DNA from: Roseivirga spongicola
GTDB lineage: Bacteria > Bacteroidota > Bacteroidia > Cytophagales > Cyclobacteriaceae
Length of the DNA: 64,000 nt
Assembly (NCBI RefSeq): GCF_001592965.1
Contig: NZ_LRPC01000001.1
Span: 496,001-560,000 of the forward strand
Direction: 5' to 3'
Shown: in pieces, positions 45,632 through 53,916 of the stretch
Numbering within the stretch: the stretch's first letter is position 1
Layout: the number at the start of each line of letters is the position of its first letter
Notes under the pieces: generated by a model
Database searches by the model: none
What the model was told of the DNA's origin: nothing
What the model saw: only the letters and a program-made list of their open reading frames with translations
Position numbers and translations under genes: made by a program

Positions 45632-47043
45632 CTTCTACTAAATGATAAAAGCTCTTGCTTCCCTTCCAAAGCAAGGCCTCTAATAGCCATCAACACAGAC
45701 AAAATCAATAGGACAGAAATATTAACTAGTACACCCGAGGTGCCTAAAATCGATCGGTACTCAAACTTTGGTAGTGCTTCCAGATCACTGTGTTCGAGCA
45801 TTGTATTATCGAATACAAAAGGCATAAAATGCGCTCGCCAATCCAAACTGAAAGACCTCACATTAGCCTTAAATTCATTGTAGTTTTTTGAAGATGTACC
45901 CGCCAACTCAGTAGCACCATCTTGAAACAGAACTGCCGGACTTAACAGTCCCCATGAGTCTACCCACTTCTGCTGTTTAGTTAGTTGTTCATCGAACCTA
46001 TTGATTACAGGCGATAGCTCCTCTTCCATTAACTCTTGGCTAGCAAAATAGCCTTGCCAGTAGCCATAAGCATTCTGTCCTTCATTACGAATAAGTTCTG
46101 GATGATTCCTCAAGTACTCATCCAACACCCTATCTTGTTCTTGGCTCAATTCCTTCTTGGTCTGCCTAATTTCATTAAGCAATGTTACCCTTGAAGGCAT
46201 TGGGTACACGGTATTGGCAGCCTGATTAATAACGGTTGGAAGAATCAGCACGAGCAAAATCCATAAGGAGAGCAGGGAAACAGCATTCTTGGCCGAAGAA
46301 TACCCGTAAATATTAACCAGATAAGAAACAGCAAACCAAAAGGCTAAGTAAGCATAGGTCAGCAAAAAGAAAGTAACTAGGCTCAAGCTAAACGCCATTC
46401 CAACCATTACTGCTGTAAGAGTCAGAATGAATGTAAGAATTATGGCCAAAGAGCAATAGCGAATAATAAAACGCTGAAGTAACCACAAGTTTGTGTTGAT
46501 GGGGTTAGAAGCCAAAAGTCTCAGCCTACCAGACTCCAATTCTTGAGTTCTTAAGTTGTAGGTAAAAGCTATAATTACTAGTGGAACCAAATAAGTGAGC
46601 ACAAAAGCCAAGTCGAAATTCCCGAATAGCAATTGAACTGGGTTATTCAGCTCATTGAAACTAAGCGTAGCCAAGTCTTCACTAGAAGAAATCTTAATCT
46701 GATGAGTATATAAATCGCTCTGACCTATGGCCAATTTACTAATTTCTGTAGCTGGCATAGTAGCCAATTGGCCAGTATAAATAGCCACATTCATTGGAGA
46801 AAGGCGAAAAGCACTAGGATGTTCCTCTCCTTTGCTCAGGTTTAAAGCCACTTCTTGTATTAGGTCTTCCTTTTCTTGTTGAGCAGCAATGGCTTGTTGC
46901 TGGTCTGCCTGCCTTCTTTCAAAATGTCTTAAACCGTTGTATCCAGCATACAAACAGAGTAAGACTAAAACAAGACTAAGTGAAACGAACCAATAGTTTC
47001 GGCTTAAAAGTCTGACCTCGTGGCGGATATTCTGACTGACCAT
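45628..47043 (-). CDS. ABC-2 type permease with large periplasmic domain (2)
   Basis: This 471-residue permease has an N-terminal helix, a periplasmic domain of about 100 residues, then several helices at about 145-300 and a C-terminal helix (DUF3526-like organisation). TYNLRTQELESGRLRLLASNP is a cytoplasmic coupling motif typical of ABC-2 permeases. It starts at ATG 47043, one base after the stop of the first permease gene. It is the third gene of the ABC operon and converges with the CDF gene. Confidence 0.8.
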   Translation of the reverse strand: MVSQNIRHEVRLLSRNYWFVSLSLVLVLLCLYAGYNGLRHFERRQADQQQAIAAQQEKEDLIQEVALNLSKGEEHPSAFRLSPMNVAIYTGQLATMPATEISKLAIGQSDLYTHQIKISSSEDLATLSFNELNNPVQLLFGNFDLAFVLTYLVPLVIIAFTYNLRTQELESGRLRLLASNPINTNLWLLQRFIIRYCSLAIILTFILTLTAVMVGMAFSLSLVTFFLLTYAYLAFWFAVSYLVNIYGYSSAKNAVSLLSLWILLVLILPTVINQAANTVYPMPSRVTLLNEIRQTKKELSQEQDRVLDEYLRNHPELIRNEGQNAYGYWQGYFASQELMEEELSPVINRFDEQLTKQQKWVDSWGLLSPAVLFQDGATELAGTSSKNYNEFKANVRSFSLDWRAHFMPFVFDNTMLEHSDLEALPKFEYRSILGTSGVLVNISVLLILSVLMAIRGLALEGKQELLSFSRS

Positions 47044-47044
47044 A

Positions 47045-48436
47045 TTAAACTCGGGTTGAAGCAAAAAATAGTAGAGCAAACGAGCCCAGTAACCATGCAG
47101 TAAGAATGAGGAGATTACTCTTATTGGCATCCATTACTTCGCCAAAATCAGGAGCTTCGAAATTGAACTCTGGCACTTCTGAAAGCAAAGAAGCATCGGC
47201 TTTGTAGCTCCATTCACCTAGTTTAGAGTTTTCGGCAAAATTGGTATTTAAAACTCTCTGCATTTCCACTCTGTGTTTTTCTGCTGCATCTGCAAAATTC
47301 CAATGGGTGGAGTAATCGGTACTAGCTAGAGACATGGACAGAAAACGAGTAGGCAAAAAAGGTGAAAGAAATGCCAAGCTACGGTATACCTGAGTCTGCT
47401 TTTGATGTACCTCTTTCAGCTTTTCGTTGTGCTTAAAGTAAATAGCGGTCTCGTGTTCTTCGCCCTTCTGCATTCTAAACGCATCGAAGTTGAAGGGCAA
47501 GTCTTCTAATTTGCTCACCTCATAAGCCTGAAGCGTTTCTTGCTCCAATTTTTTAGAAGCTTCACTCCAAGGGTCATGACCATCTAAACCTTTCTTCTTA
47601 TCTTCGGCCACAGCAGCATCGAACTCCTGCCTTGTAGGATAAGGATGTTTTTCATTGGTAAAGCTGCTGGCGGTCTTTGGAACCGCCAGACAACTAACAA
47701 TCCAAATGGCTAATAATATAACCAATGAAATACCCGAGTTATTTAAGAATGAGGAGATAACAAGGGTAATGCTGTTGACTATGGCAAAATAGGCTAGATA
47801 AACTAGCCACATTGTTGCCACGAACTTCCAGTCAATTTGTCTTATGAATAAGGCAGCCAGAATAAATATAATTGTTGTGAGAATGGCTACTGGAGCATAA
47901 TTGCCCAACCATTTACCCAAGATTAACTGCTGGTTGCTTATTCCCTGAGTCTTAATAATTCTTAGTGTGCCTTGCTCTTTTTCCTTTGTAACCGACTGAT
48001 GCCCCAAGGCTATGATCATAAGTGGAACAATAAAGAGCAGAATAAAATCTGGTGTTAAATCGCCAAAACGCGATAAACCGGTCTGGTCTGCAGCTGCCAC
48101 ATTATCGGCTTCGTTTCTAGAGTGTGCTTCTAGAAAAATAGACACCCCGGTAAACTTCTCTACTCCTGGGTCTATCAGAGAAAGTGGAAATTGAGGTTTA
48201 AACGCATAAGTGCCATAGTGAGCAGCATTGTGCGGGTTGGTTGCGCCCTGAGCTAACCAAAGTGATCTGGCATCTTCCTGTGCCAATTCGCGCTGAAGGT
48301 TTTTCTCTTGCCAATGAACATGACTAATATAAATGGCAACAACGCTTAGGGCCACAACAATACCCAACATCCATTTGAATTGACCAGATCTGGTCATCTC
48401 CAAAATTTCTTTTTTAGCTACTCGGAAAACCATCAT
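47045..48436 (-). CDS. ABC-2 type permease with large periplasmic domain (1)
   Basis: This 463-residue permease has a first helix near 22-40, a large periplasmic region, and a conserved coupling motif HQSVTKEKEQGTLRIIKTQGISN. Helices at about 180-260 and a C-terminal helix follow. Its architecture matches the DUF3526 family. It begins one base after the ATPase gene. The substrate is unknown. Its position behind predicted Zur operators suggests a role in zinc scarcity (inference). Confidence 0.8.
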   Translation of the reverse strand: MMVFRVAKKEILEMTRSGQFKWMLGIVVALSVVAIYISHVHWQEKNLQRELAQEDARSLWLAQGATNPHNAAHYGTYAFKPQFPLSLIDPGVEKFTGVSIFLEAHSRNEADNVAAADQTGLSRFGDLTPDFILLFIVPLMIIALGHQSVTKEKEQGTLRIIKTQGISNQQLILGKWLGNYAPVAILTTIIFILAALFIRQIDWKFVATMWLVYLAYFAIVNSITLVISSFLNNSGISLVILLAIWIVSCLAVPKTASSFTNEKHPYPTRQEFDAAVAEDKKKGLDGHDPWSEASKKLEQETLQAYEVSKLEDLPFNFDAFRMQKGEEHETAIYFKHNEKLKEVHQKQTQVYRSLAFLSPFLPTRFLSMSLASTDYSTHWNFADAAEKHRVEMQRVLNTNFAENSKLGEWSYKADASLLSEVPEFNFEAPDFGEVMDANKSNLLILTAWLLGSFALLFFASTRV

Positions 48437-48437
48437 C

Positions 48438-49139
48438 TCAATTGTTCATGTGGTTGAGGTATAGTTTTTCCAAATCGCTATGGTTGATCTCTTCTGTAGA
48501 AAGTTGCTCAACCAATTTACCTGACTTCATAATTCCGATGTCAGTACCTGTTTCCTTAGCCCTAAATAAATCGTGAGTAGCCATTAAGGTGGCCACATTT
48601 TGTTGGCTCAAACGCAACAACAGTTCTGAAAACTCATTGCTTGCTTTAGGGTCTAACCCAGAAGTAGGCTCGTCTAGCAAAAGCACCTTGGCTCTTTTGG
48701 CTATGGCCATAGCCACTCCAATTTTCTGCCTCATACCTTTTGAGTAAGTTTTCACCCTTTTTTTGAAGGCCTCAGATTGAAGACCCGCCTCTTGTAAGAA
48801 ACTCACCAACTCGTCTTGCTGATACTTCATGCCTGCCAAGCCAACAAAGTATTCTAGATTTTCTAAACCGCTCAACTCGTTATACAGCACCAAATTCTCT
48901 GGTATATAAGCAATGAGCTTTTTAATGGCTTGCGGATCTTTAGATACTTCAATCTGATCTATTACCGCCTTGCCACTTGTTGGGGCTATAAAGTTCAGAA
49001 ATAGATTTATAGTAGTTGACTTGCCCGCACCATTAGCTCCCAATAGACAGTAAATGTCTCCTGGTTCAATGACCAAGTTCAGGTTATCTAAAGCTAGATT
49101 TTCCTGATACTTCTTGGTTAAATTAACGGCATGCAACAT
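48438..49139 (-). CDS. ABC transporter ATP-binding protein
   Basis: This 233-residue ATPase has Walker A GANGAGKST, signature YSKGMRQK, and Walker B LLLDEPTSGLDP. It is of the type that powers ABC-2 permeases. It leads the three-gene operon. Two predicted operators lie 12 and 50 bases before the ATG at 49139 and overlap its promoter. The direction of transport is not clear from sequence. Confidence 0.9.
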   Translation of the reverse strand: MLHAVNLTKKYQENLALDNLNLVIEPGDIYCLLGANGAGKSTTINLFLNFIAPTSGKAVIDQIEVSKDPQAIKKLIAYIPENLVLYNELSGLENLEYFVGLAGMKYQQDELVSFLQEAGLQSEAFKKRVKTYSKGMRQKIGVAMAIAKRAKVLLLDEPTSGLDPKASNEFSELLLRLSQQNVATLMATHDLFRAKETGTDIGIMKSGKLVEQLSTEEINHSDLEKLYLNHMNN

Positions 49140-49150
49140 GACTTTCTATT

Positions 49151-49167
49151 TTGCAACAATGATGCAA
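49151..49167. promoter_or_regulatory. Predicted Zur operator A of the ABC operon
   Basis: TTGCAACAATGATGCAA matches TTGCAAC-N3-GTTGCAA with one mismatch in the right half. On the minus strand its first three bases are part of the -7 element CATATTTG. Confidence 0.6.
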
Positions 49168-49194
49168 ATATGATGGATTAATTATTAATTGCAA
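49165..49194 (-). promoter_or_regulatory. Promoter of the ABC operon
   Basis: On the minus strand, TTG (49192-49194) and CATATTTG (49165-49172) are separated by exactly 19 bases. This fits the Bacteroidota promoter with one mismatch. The -33 element lies in operator B and the -7 element in operator A, so bound repressor would block both. Confidence 0.6.
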
Positions 49195-49205
49195 CAATAG
49201 TGCAG
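49189..49205. promoter_or_regulatory. Weaker operator B of the ABC operon
   Basis: TTGCAACAATAGTGCAG has a perfect left half and a degenerate right half (4 of 7 matches). It starts 38 bases from operator A and covers the -33 element. It may be a secondary site. Confidence 0.45.
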
Positions 49206-49246
49206 AAATGATTTTTGATGAATTTAGGAGTGGCCGGTTAGCCATT

Positions 49247-50128
49247 CTATCGGTCAGTGTTTCTCTTCCAAAAATCAGAAATGAGGCGAACAGCATCTAC
49301 TTCGCCATCGATGTCTGAATATTTTGGCTTCAATGAAATGTATTGATCTAGAGTAGACACGGCAGCCCTATAAATGGCAGAATCAACCTCAATTGGTGTA
49401 TAGCCCTTTGGAGTGGCATAAGTAAAGTAGCCCGTTTTACCCACCGCCACAGGTATACTGAAGAAGTCTCGGGTTACGAACTCTCCTGTTTCTTTCTCAG
49501 AAATTGAAGCTTCAACAAAGAAGTTTACTGCATGCTCTGGGTAACCAAAAAGATAGCCATAAGCGCGGTATCTATCATTTCGCTCTTCAAATTCCATAGC
49601 TGTCAAAACCGTTGCTGGATCGGCATTGGCTGTAAAACCCCACTGAGCGAAAAATGCCGCTTTATCTTTCAGCAATTCAGCTAACTTATCTCTTCTGACG
49701 ACAAGAATTTGAAGGTTTCTCTTTCCTTGATAAGCAAACCTATATGGAATTAGGTGGAACGAAAACTCTTCATTCGATAGACTTTCAAGTACATTATTCC
49801 ACTTAGTAAGCTCGGCAAGTGCCATTTGGGTAGAGTCAGAACGAAGATCTACAACGTTTTTATCTCCATCTTTCATTTCCCCAGCCTTTGCAATGGGGTA
49901 AGACAGAGGAAACCCCATACTACTCATTGGCTTCAGCGTATCGAGCAAAGTATAAAGCGCCTCATGTTCTAGACCATAAGCCAAAAGTTCATTGGCCATA
50001 GCCAGTTCTGTTTCCGAAAGTTCAGATAGGTTCCAAAGGCTAGTTTTGGAAGTAATGTTCAGATTGTTTGTGCTAGCGCAAGAGGCCAACACAAACAATA
50101 AGCAAAGTTGTAGATATAGTTTTTTCAT
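49247..50128 (-). CDS. Hypothetical lipoprotein of the COG0523 operon
   Basis: This 293-residue lipoprotein has a lipobox near FVLASCAST (Cys17). The mature part is a mixed alpha/beta protein with no family I recognise. It contains FHLIPYRFAYQGKRNLQILVV and YGYLFGYPEHAVNFFVEA. It follows the COG0523 GTPase after 4 bases and is the last gene of the operon starting with the MerC-like gene. I infer a role in metal handling from context only. Confidence 0.65.
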   Translation of the reverse strand: MKKLYLQLCLLFVLASCASTNNLNITSKTSLWNLSELSETELAMANELLAYGLEHEALYTLLDTLKPMSSMGFPLSYPIAKAGEMKDGDKNVVDLRSDSTQMALAELTKWNNVLESLSNEEFSFHLIPYRFAYQGKRNLQILVVRRDKLAELLKDKAAFFAQWGFTANADPATVLTAMEFEERNDRYRAYGYLFGYPEHAVNFFVEASISEKETGEFVTRDFFSIPVAVGKTGYFTYATPKGYTPIEVDSAIYRAAVSTLDQYISLKPKYSDIDGEVDAVRLISDFWKRNTDR

Positions 50129-50132
50129 CGGC

Positions 50133-51332
50133 CTAATTCATGTGGATTGGCCAAGGGTCAGCAAATTTCTCCTTCTTTTGCCAAGCATCAATTTCATCTA
50201 CTGAGCATAGACACTCTCGCAATTCCTCGGTGATTTGCTCTGCGTCTATGTTCTGCCCTATAATCACCAATTCATTCTTTCTATCGCCAAACAGTTTGCT
50301 CCAGTCAGACTCAATATGTTCCTTGTTCTCCACAAATGCCTCGTACTGCGTTCTTTGTTCAAAAGGCATAGAACACCACCAAACTCCTGCAAAATCTGCT
50401 CTTAATGAACCACCTGCTTGGCCCCAGCTTAAGGCTTCATCTTGTCTAGAAGCAAGCCAAAAAAGACCTTTACTTCTAATTATATTGGCTGGCCACATGA
50501 CTGAAACATAGTTCCAAAAACGCTCAGGGTGAAAAGGCCGCTTATCGCGAAAGACAAAAGAGCTTATTCCATATTCTTCAGTTTCTGGGTGATGCTCATT
50601 TTCGAGCTCTTGAATCCACCCGGCAGACTGTGAAGTAGTTTCATAATCGAACTGCTTAGTGCCGAGAATGGTCTCCAAAGGTACTTTACCGAACTCCGTT
50701 TTAATCAGCTTTGCTTTAGGGTTAAGCTTAGTAATTATTCCTTTTAACAGATTCAATTCTTCTTGACTCACCAAGTCGGCTTTGTTGATTAGAATTACAT
50801 CAGCAAACTCTACCTGATCAGTCAGTAGGTTGACTATTGAGCGCTGATCTTCTTCATCATCATTCATCTCTCTACCGGCAATGGTATCTGGCGAGCTGAA
50901 ATCTCTGAGGAAATTGAAAGCATCTACCACCGTAACCATGGTATCTAGCTGGCAAACATCTGAAAGGTTTACTTCCAGCTCATCACTCTCAAACCAGAAA
51001 GTTTGGGCAACTGGAAGTGGCTCTGAAATACCTGTACTTTCAATCAGCAGGTAGTCATACTTATTCTCAAGCGCTAATTTGGCTACTTCTTCAATCAGGT
51101 CTTCCCTGAGTGTACAGCAAATACAACCATTGCTCATTTCAACAAGCTTTTCATCGGTTCTGCTTAGCATATTGCCTTGCTTTACCAATTCTGCATCTAT
51201 GTTTACTTCACTCATGTCGTTGACAATAACAGCCACACGCATCCCTTCTTTATTGTGAAGCACATGGTTAAGTAAAGTGGTTTTACCAGCTCCTAAGAAG
51301 CCAGAAAGTACGGTTACCGGTAATTTGGTCAT
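50133..51332 (-). CDS. COG0523 GTP-binding protein (CobW family)
   Basis: This 399-residue GTPase belongs to the COG0523 family of metallochaperones, several of which deliver zinc when zinc is scarce (family knowledge). It has the P loop GFLGAGKTT (11-19) and the metal motif GCICC (Cys70, Cys72, Cys73). A switch region with IESTG, then NKAD for GTP specificity, and a C-terminal CobW domain with the FHPERFWNY segment follow. It overlaps the His-rich lipoprotein gene by one base. Location in the predicted zinc operon makes a zinc role likely. Confidence 0.9.
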   Translation of the reverse strand: MTKLPVTVLSGFLGAGKTTLLNHVLHNKEGMRVAVIVNDMSEVNIDAELVKQGNMLSRTDEKLVEMSNGCICCTLREDLIEEVAKLALENKYDYLLIESTGISEPLPVAQTFWFESDELEVNLSDVCQLDTMVTVVDAFNFLRDFSSPDTIAGREMNDDEEDQRSIVNLLTDQVEFADVILINKADLVSQEELNLLKGIITKLNPKAKLIKTEFGKVPLETILGTKQFDYETTSQSAGWIQELENEHHPETEEYGISSFVFRDKRPFHPERFWNYVSVMWPANIIRSKGLFWLASRQDEALSWGQAGGSLRADFAGVWWCSMPFEQRTQYEAFVENKEHIESDWSKLFGDRKNELVIIGQNIDAEQITEELRECLCSVDEIDAWQKKEKFADPWPIHMN

Positions 51333-51700
51333 TAATTCTTAAGGGTATTTTGAATTTCTTTTATCTGCTCGAGCATATCGGCATGAGCATCGTAAATGGC
51401 TTGGGCGCTTAGCTCTACTCTGCCATGGCTGTGGTCGTGGCCTTCGTGGCCAGGTAATTCCAAGTGGTGACCTGGAATTTCGAAGAGGCTTTCTTCTAAC
51501 TCTTCAACCACTTCTTCTATACTATCTTTTTCCGCTAAAGTGGATGTTTCTAGCTCACTCTCTATTTCGCCCAGAATAGCTATAATCTCTTTTTGCTTCT
51601 CGTAGGCCTTGTCATACAGGGCCTGATCTTCTTTACTTGTTCCACTACAGGCGCAAATGACTAATGCTATGCAAAGGGTTAATAATGATTTTACTCTCAT
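51332..51700 (-). CDS. His-rich helical lipoprotein
   Basis: This 122-residue lipoprotein has a lipobox near VICAC (Cys18). Helical acidic segments flank a His cluster, [17 protein letters not shown], with six His between 78 and 92. It should bind zinc or another transition metal on the periplasmic face (inference). It follows the CFFC protein with one base of overlap and precedes the GTPase. It is the counterpart of the lipoprotein at 38825, which lacks the His cluster. Confidence 0.78.
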   Translation of the reverse strand: MRVKSLLTLCIALVICACSGTSKEDQALYDKAYEKQKEIIAILGEIESELETSTLAEKDSIEEVVEELEESLFEIPGHHLELPGHEGHDHSHGRVELSAQAIYDAHADMLEQIKEIQNTLKN

Positions 51701-52125
51701 TACTTGATGATTTTTGAGTCTTCTAAAATGAAATTCATGTGGTTGATATCTGAATCGTTCAACCTGAGCCTACCTTTTACCTTTACAATCTGATCTGGAG
51801 CTAGGGCAGGAATTTTCTCCATTTGTATTTCGGCAACAGTTTCTGGCCCCGCTCCACCACAGAAAAAACACGAACTAAAAGGCAAAGCCGAAAGCATGAA
51901 AATGGAGTCGAGTTCTAAAGGAATGTAATGGCCTGTAAGTGTTACTTCCGTTTTTTCAAGGGCCTTTAATTCTTCGTTGAAGGTAGGCACATCAAAATAT
52001 GCTTCGGCCTCTTCAAAATACTTAGGGCTGAACTTTACTTTTTCGAAAAGCTCCCAGCCTTTGGGCTCTTGATCTACCAACAGGCTACTAAGAACAAACA
52101 GAGAGACTACTAGTATGGATCTCAT
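51700..52125 (-). CDS. CFFC-motif secreted protein, copy 3 (DUF3299-like)
   Basis: This 141-residue protein has a hydrophobic N-terminal signal segment (MRSILVVSLFVLSSLLV). The core LPFSSCFFCGGAGPETV has Cys86 and Cys89. TEVTLTGHYIPLELDS precedes it and VKGRLRLNDSDINHMNFILEDSK ends the domain. It is the second gene of the predicted zinc operon (MerC-like, CFFC, His-rich lipoprotein, COG0523, lipoprotein). The one-base spacing from the MerC-like gene supports cotranslation. Confidence 0.82.
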   Translation of the reverse strand: MRSILVVSLFVLSSLLVDQEPKGWELFEKVKFSPKYFEEAEAYFDVPTFNEELKALEKTEVTLTGHYIPLELDSIFMLSALPFSSCFFCGGAGPETVAEIQMEKIPALAPDQIVKVKGRLRLNDSDINHMNFILEDSKIIK

Positions 52126-52126
52126 G

Positions 52127-52504
52127 TCAAGCGTTTTTTAGCGTTCGTTTGTTCACAACATGTGCAGCCACTATAAATAGGGAGCCTAGCACCCTAAAGG
52201 CCGGTTCGAGCCACTCAGACTCAACAAAGCCTCCTACTAAAATTAGTGCTAGGCCTGCCAGTAAAAAGTAAACCGGCTTGGTTCTTCTTTTCTGAAAATA
52301 AACGTTGAGAATGGATACAGAACCAATGATTGCAGCAACAATAAAGAGGGGAAGCTCAATCTCTTCTAATGTTTCTGCCTGCCAACCAACAATGGCAGAA
52401 GTAACAATTAATATGGGCATTAAAGCACAATGAATGGAGCAAAGAATGGAAACACCAATGCCCCAGTTATCTAGTACCACAGAATCTTTAACAGCTTTAA
52501 CCAT
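52127..52504 (-). CDS. MerC-like membrane protein
   Basis: This 125-residue membrane protein of the MerC family has four helices. Its first helix has SILCSIHCALMPILIV, with Cys22, His25 and Cys26 as candidate metal ligands. MerC proteins move mercury or other metals across the inner membrane, and chromosomal homologues may handle zinc. The ATG at 52504 is chosen because the longer start is TTG. It is the first gene of the operon and has a perfect operator upstream. Confidence 0.82.
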   Translation of the reverse strand: MVKAVKDSVVLDNWGIGVSILCSIHCALMPILIVTSAIVGWQAETLEEIELPLFIVAAIIGSVSILNVYFQKRRTKPVYFLLAGLALILVGGFVESEWLEPAFRVLGSLFIVAAHVVNKRTLKNA

Positions 52505-52532
52505 GTGCAATTTTAGGTAGTTCTTTTATTAT

Positions 52533-52549
52533 TTGCAACAACGTTGCAA
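52533..52549. promoter_or_regulatory. Predicted Zur operator of the MerC-like operon
   Basis: TTGCAACAACGTTGCAA is a perfect 7-3-7 inverted repeat. On the minus strand it starts inside a -7-like element TGTGTTTG (plus-strand positions 52547-52554), as at the ABC and ZIP promoters. A -33 TTG at proper distance was not found. Confidence 0.7.
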
Positions 52550-52572
52550 ACACAAATTGGGCAAATAAAAAA

Positions 52573-52980
52573 CTAGAGACAGTTTTCACAAACACCCTCC
52601 ATCAATACAGGAATATGATCGGCCTTGTACTGATCTAGTGTCTTCAAATAGCTTTCAGGATACTCCGGCAAACAAACTATTCTGTTGCAAGAAGTGCAGT
52701 GCAAATGCGGATGTACACACTTTTCTTTGTGTTCACTTCCGTTGTAGAAAAAGCACGTAACGCCTTTATTATTGAACACCTTAGACACCAAGCCAAGCTC
52801 AACAAAAGAATTGAATGTTCTGTAAATAGTAACCCTATCGGCTTCGCGTAAATGTTCTTCTATTTCAGAAATAGAAAAAGCCTTCCCATGATTAACGAGA
52901 AGGCTTAATGCCTTAATTCTAATAGCAGTAGCCCTGCATTTGTACTTCTTTAATACTGCTTCAATTTCTTGATTGGTCAT
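52573..52980 (-). CDS. Fur family regulator, probably Zur
   Basis: This 135-residue Fur-family repressor has an N-terminal winged helix including VTIYRTFNSFVELGLV. The metal sites are the HPHLHCTSCNRIVCL segment (His90, His92, His94, Cys95, Cys98) and the C-terminal CENC (Cys131, Cys134). The structural zinc pairs are intact. Its neighbours are metal genes, and putative operators surround it, so I call it a zinc-sensing Zur (inference; Fur proper or PerR cannot be excluded). It starts at ATG 52980. Confidence 0.88.
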   Translation of the reverse strand: MTNQEIEAVLKKYKCRATAIRIKALSLLVNHGKAFSISEIEEHLREADRVTIYRTFNSFVELGLVSKVFNNKGVTCFFYNGSEHKEKCVHPHLHCTSCNRIVCLPEYPESYLKTLDQYKADHIPVLMEGVCENCL

Positions 52981-53046
52981 GTACAAATAAGGACTACTGG
53001 CTACTATAAATGACGGTTAAACTCTTTGTCAGTAACTAACCAAAAA

Positions 53047-53622
53047 CTACTGTATAGATAAGTTAAACGTCACGTCTATATCCGATTCAATTCCAGCGTT
53101 GGTTGGATCGCCATCGCGAACACCAGCGGCAGTTTTATTAGGCTCATGAATAAGAATTACTTGTAAAGTTCCATTGCTTGCTGCTCCGGTTGTTACTGTA
53201 CCAGTAAGGCCTAATGGATTCTGGTTTGAATCTTGATCGCCATAAGCATATGTAAACTCAGCTCCTGTAGCAACATAAAATACTTGGTGATCTTCATCTT
53301 CTTCTTCAACCTCTTCGGTGATATCTTCAGCAGGAGTTTCCTCCTCATTCAAGAATCTCACTGTCAAAGTATAAGTGGCGTTAGCCATTAAAGAAATGTT
53401 ATCGATGATTGGGTCGTTACCACCTTCACCATCTAAATCTGTGAAGCTTGCTGATACTACATCAGAAGCATCGTTATCGTTGGTAAATGTTAATTCAACA
53501 GTTGTAATTAGCTCTTCCTCATTTACTGGTTCTGGATCGTCAGAATCACAAGCAGTAAAAACAGAAAGCATTAAGAACATACCCAAGATTCCCTTCGCGC
53601 TTTGTTTGATCATGTTTCTCAT
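53047..53622 (-). CDS. Predicted Zur-regulated lipoprotein
   Basis: This 191-residue lipoprotein has a lipobox near LSVFTACDSD (Cys25). It is all-beta with acidic linkers, and a segment EEEDEDHQVFYVATGAEFTYAYGDQDSNQNPLGLTG. I recall similar lipoproteins next to TonB-dependent metal receptors in Bacteroidota; no receptor is adjacent here. A perfect operator lies upstream and the regulator gene follows 66 bases downstream, so the regulator may be autoregulated through this promoter. Confidence 0.7.
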   Translation of the reverse strand: MRNMIKQSAKGILGMFLMLSVFTACDSDDPEPVNEEELITTVELTFTNDNDASDVVSASFTDLDGEGGNDPIIDNISLMANATYTLTVRFLNEEETPAEDITEEVEEEDEDHQVFYVATGAEFTYAYGDQDSNQNPLGLTGTVTTGAASNGTLQVILIHEPNKTAAGVRDGDPTNAGIESDIDVTFNLSIQ

Positions 53623-53668
53623 TTTAAAATTATTAGTCAATGATTGTTATTTTGCAACAATAGTACAT

Positions 53669-53685
53669 TTGCAACTAAGTTGCAA
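53669..53685. promoter_or_regulatory. Predicted Zur operator of the lipoprotein/regulator unit
   Basis: TTGCAACTAAGTTGCAA is a perfect 7-3-7 inverted repeat. On the minus strand a TTG inside it is followed by 17 bases and TACTATTG (one mismatch to TAnnTTTG). A further half-site TTGCAAC lies at 53652-53658. Confidence 0.68.
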
Positions 53686-53817
53686 TACATAATCGATTAG
53701 AGTGCAAAATTGTTTACCACTGGTAAATGGAAAGGAGAAATGACCGTGGATGATGAAGAGGTAATTTATCAGGTTATGAAAGGCGGCCTAACGAATGGAA
53801 CCGAAAGACCCTCGCCT

Positions 53818-53840
53818 AGTCTTAGCGTCTCGCTAAGACT
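53818..53840. repeat. Left REP hairpin
   Basis: AGTCTTAGCG (53818-53827) pairs perfectly with CGCTAAGACT (53831-53840), with loop TCT. A partial copy CGCTGAGACT follows at 53853-53862. It precedes the transposase. Confidence 0.7.
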
Positions 53841-53916
53841 CATAGTGAGAGAAAGGAGGACTCGCTGAGACTTCTTTCTACCTCAAATTGATTATTTTGA
53901 TTCCAAACACACATTA

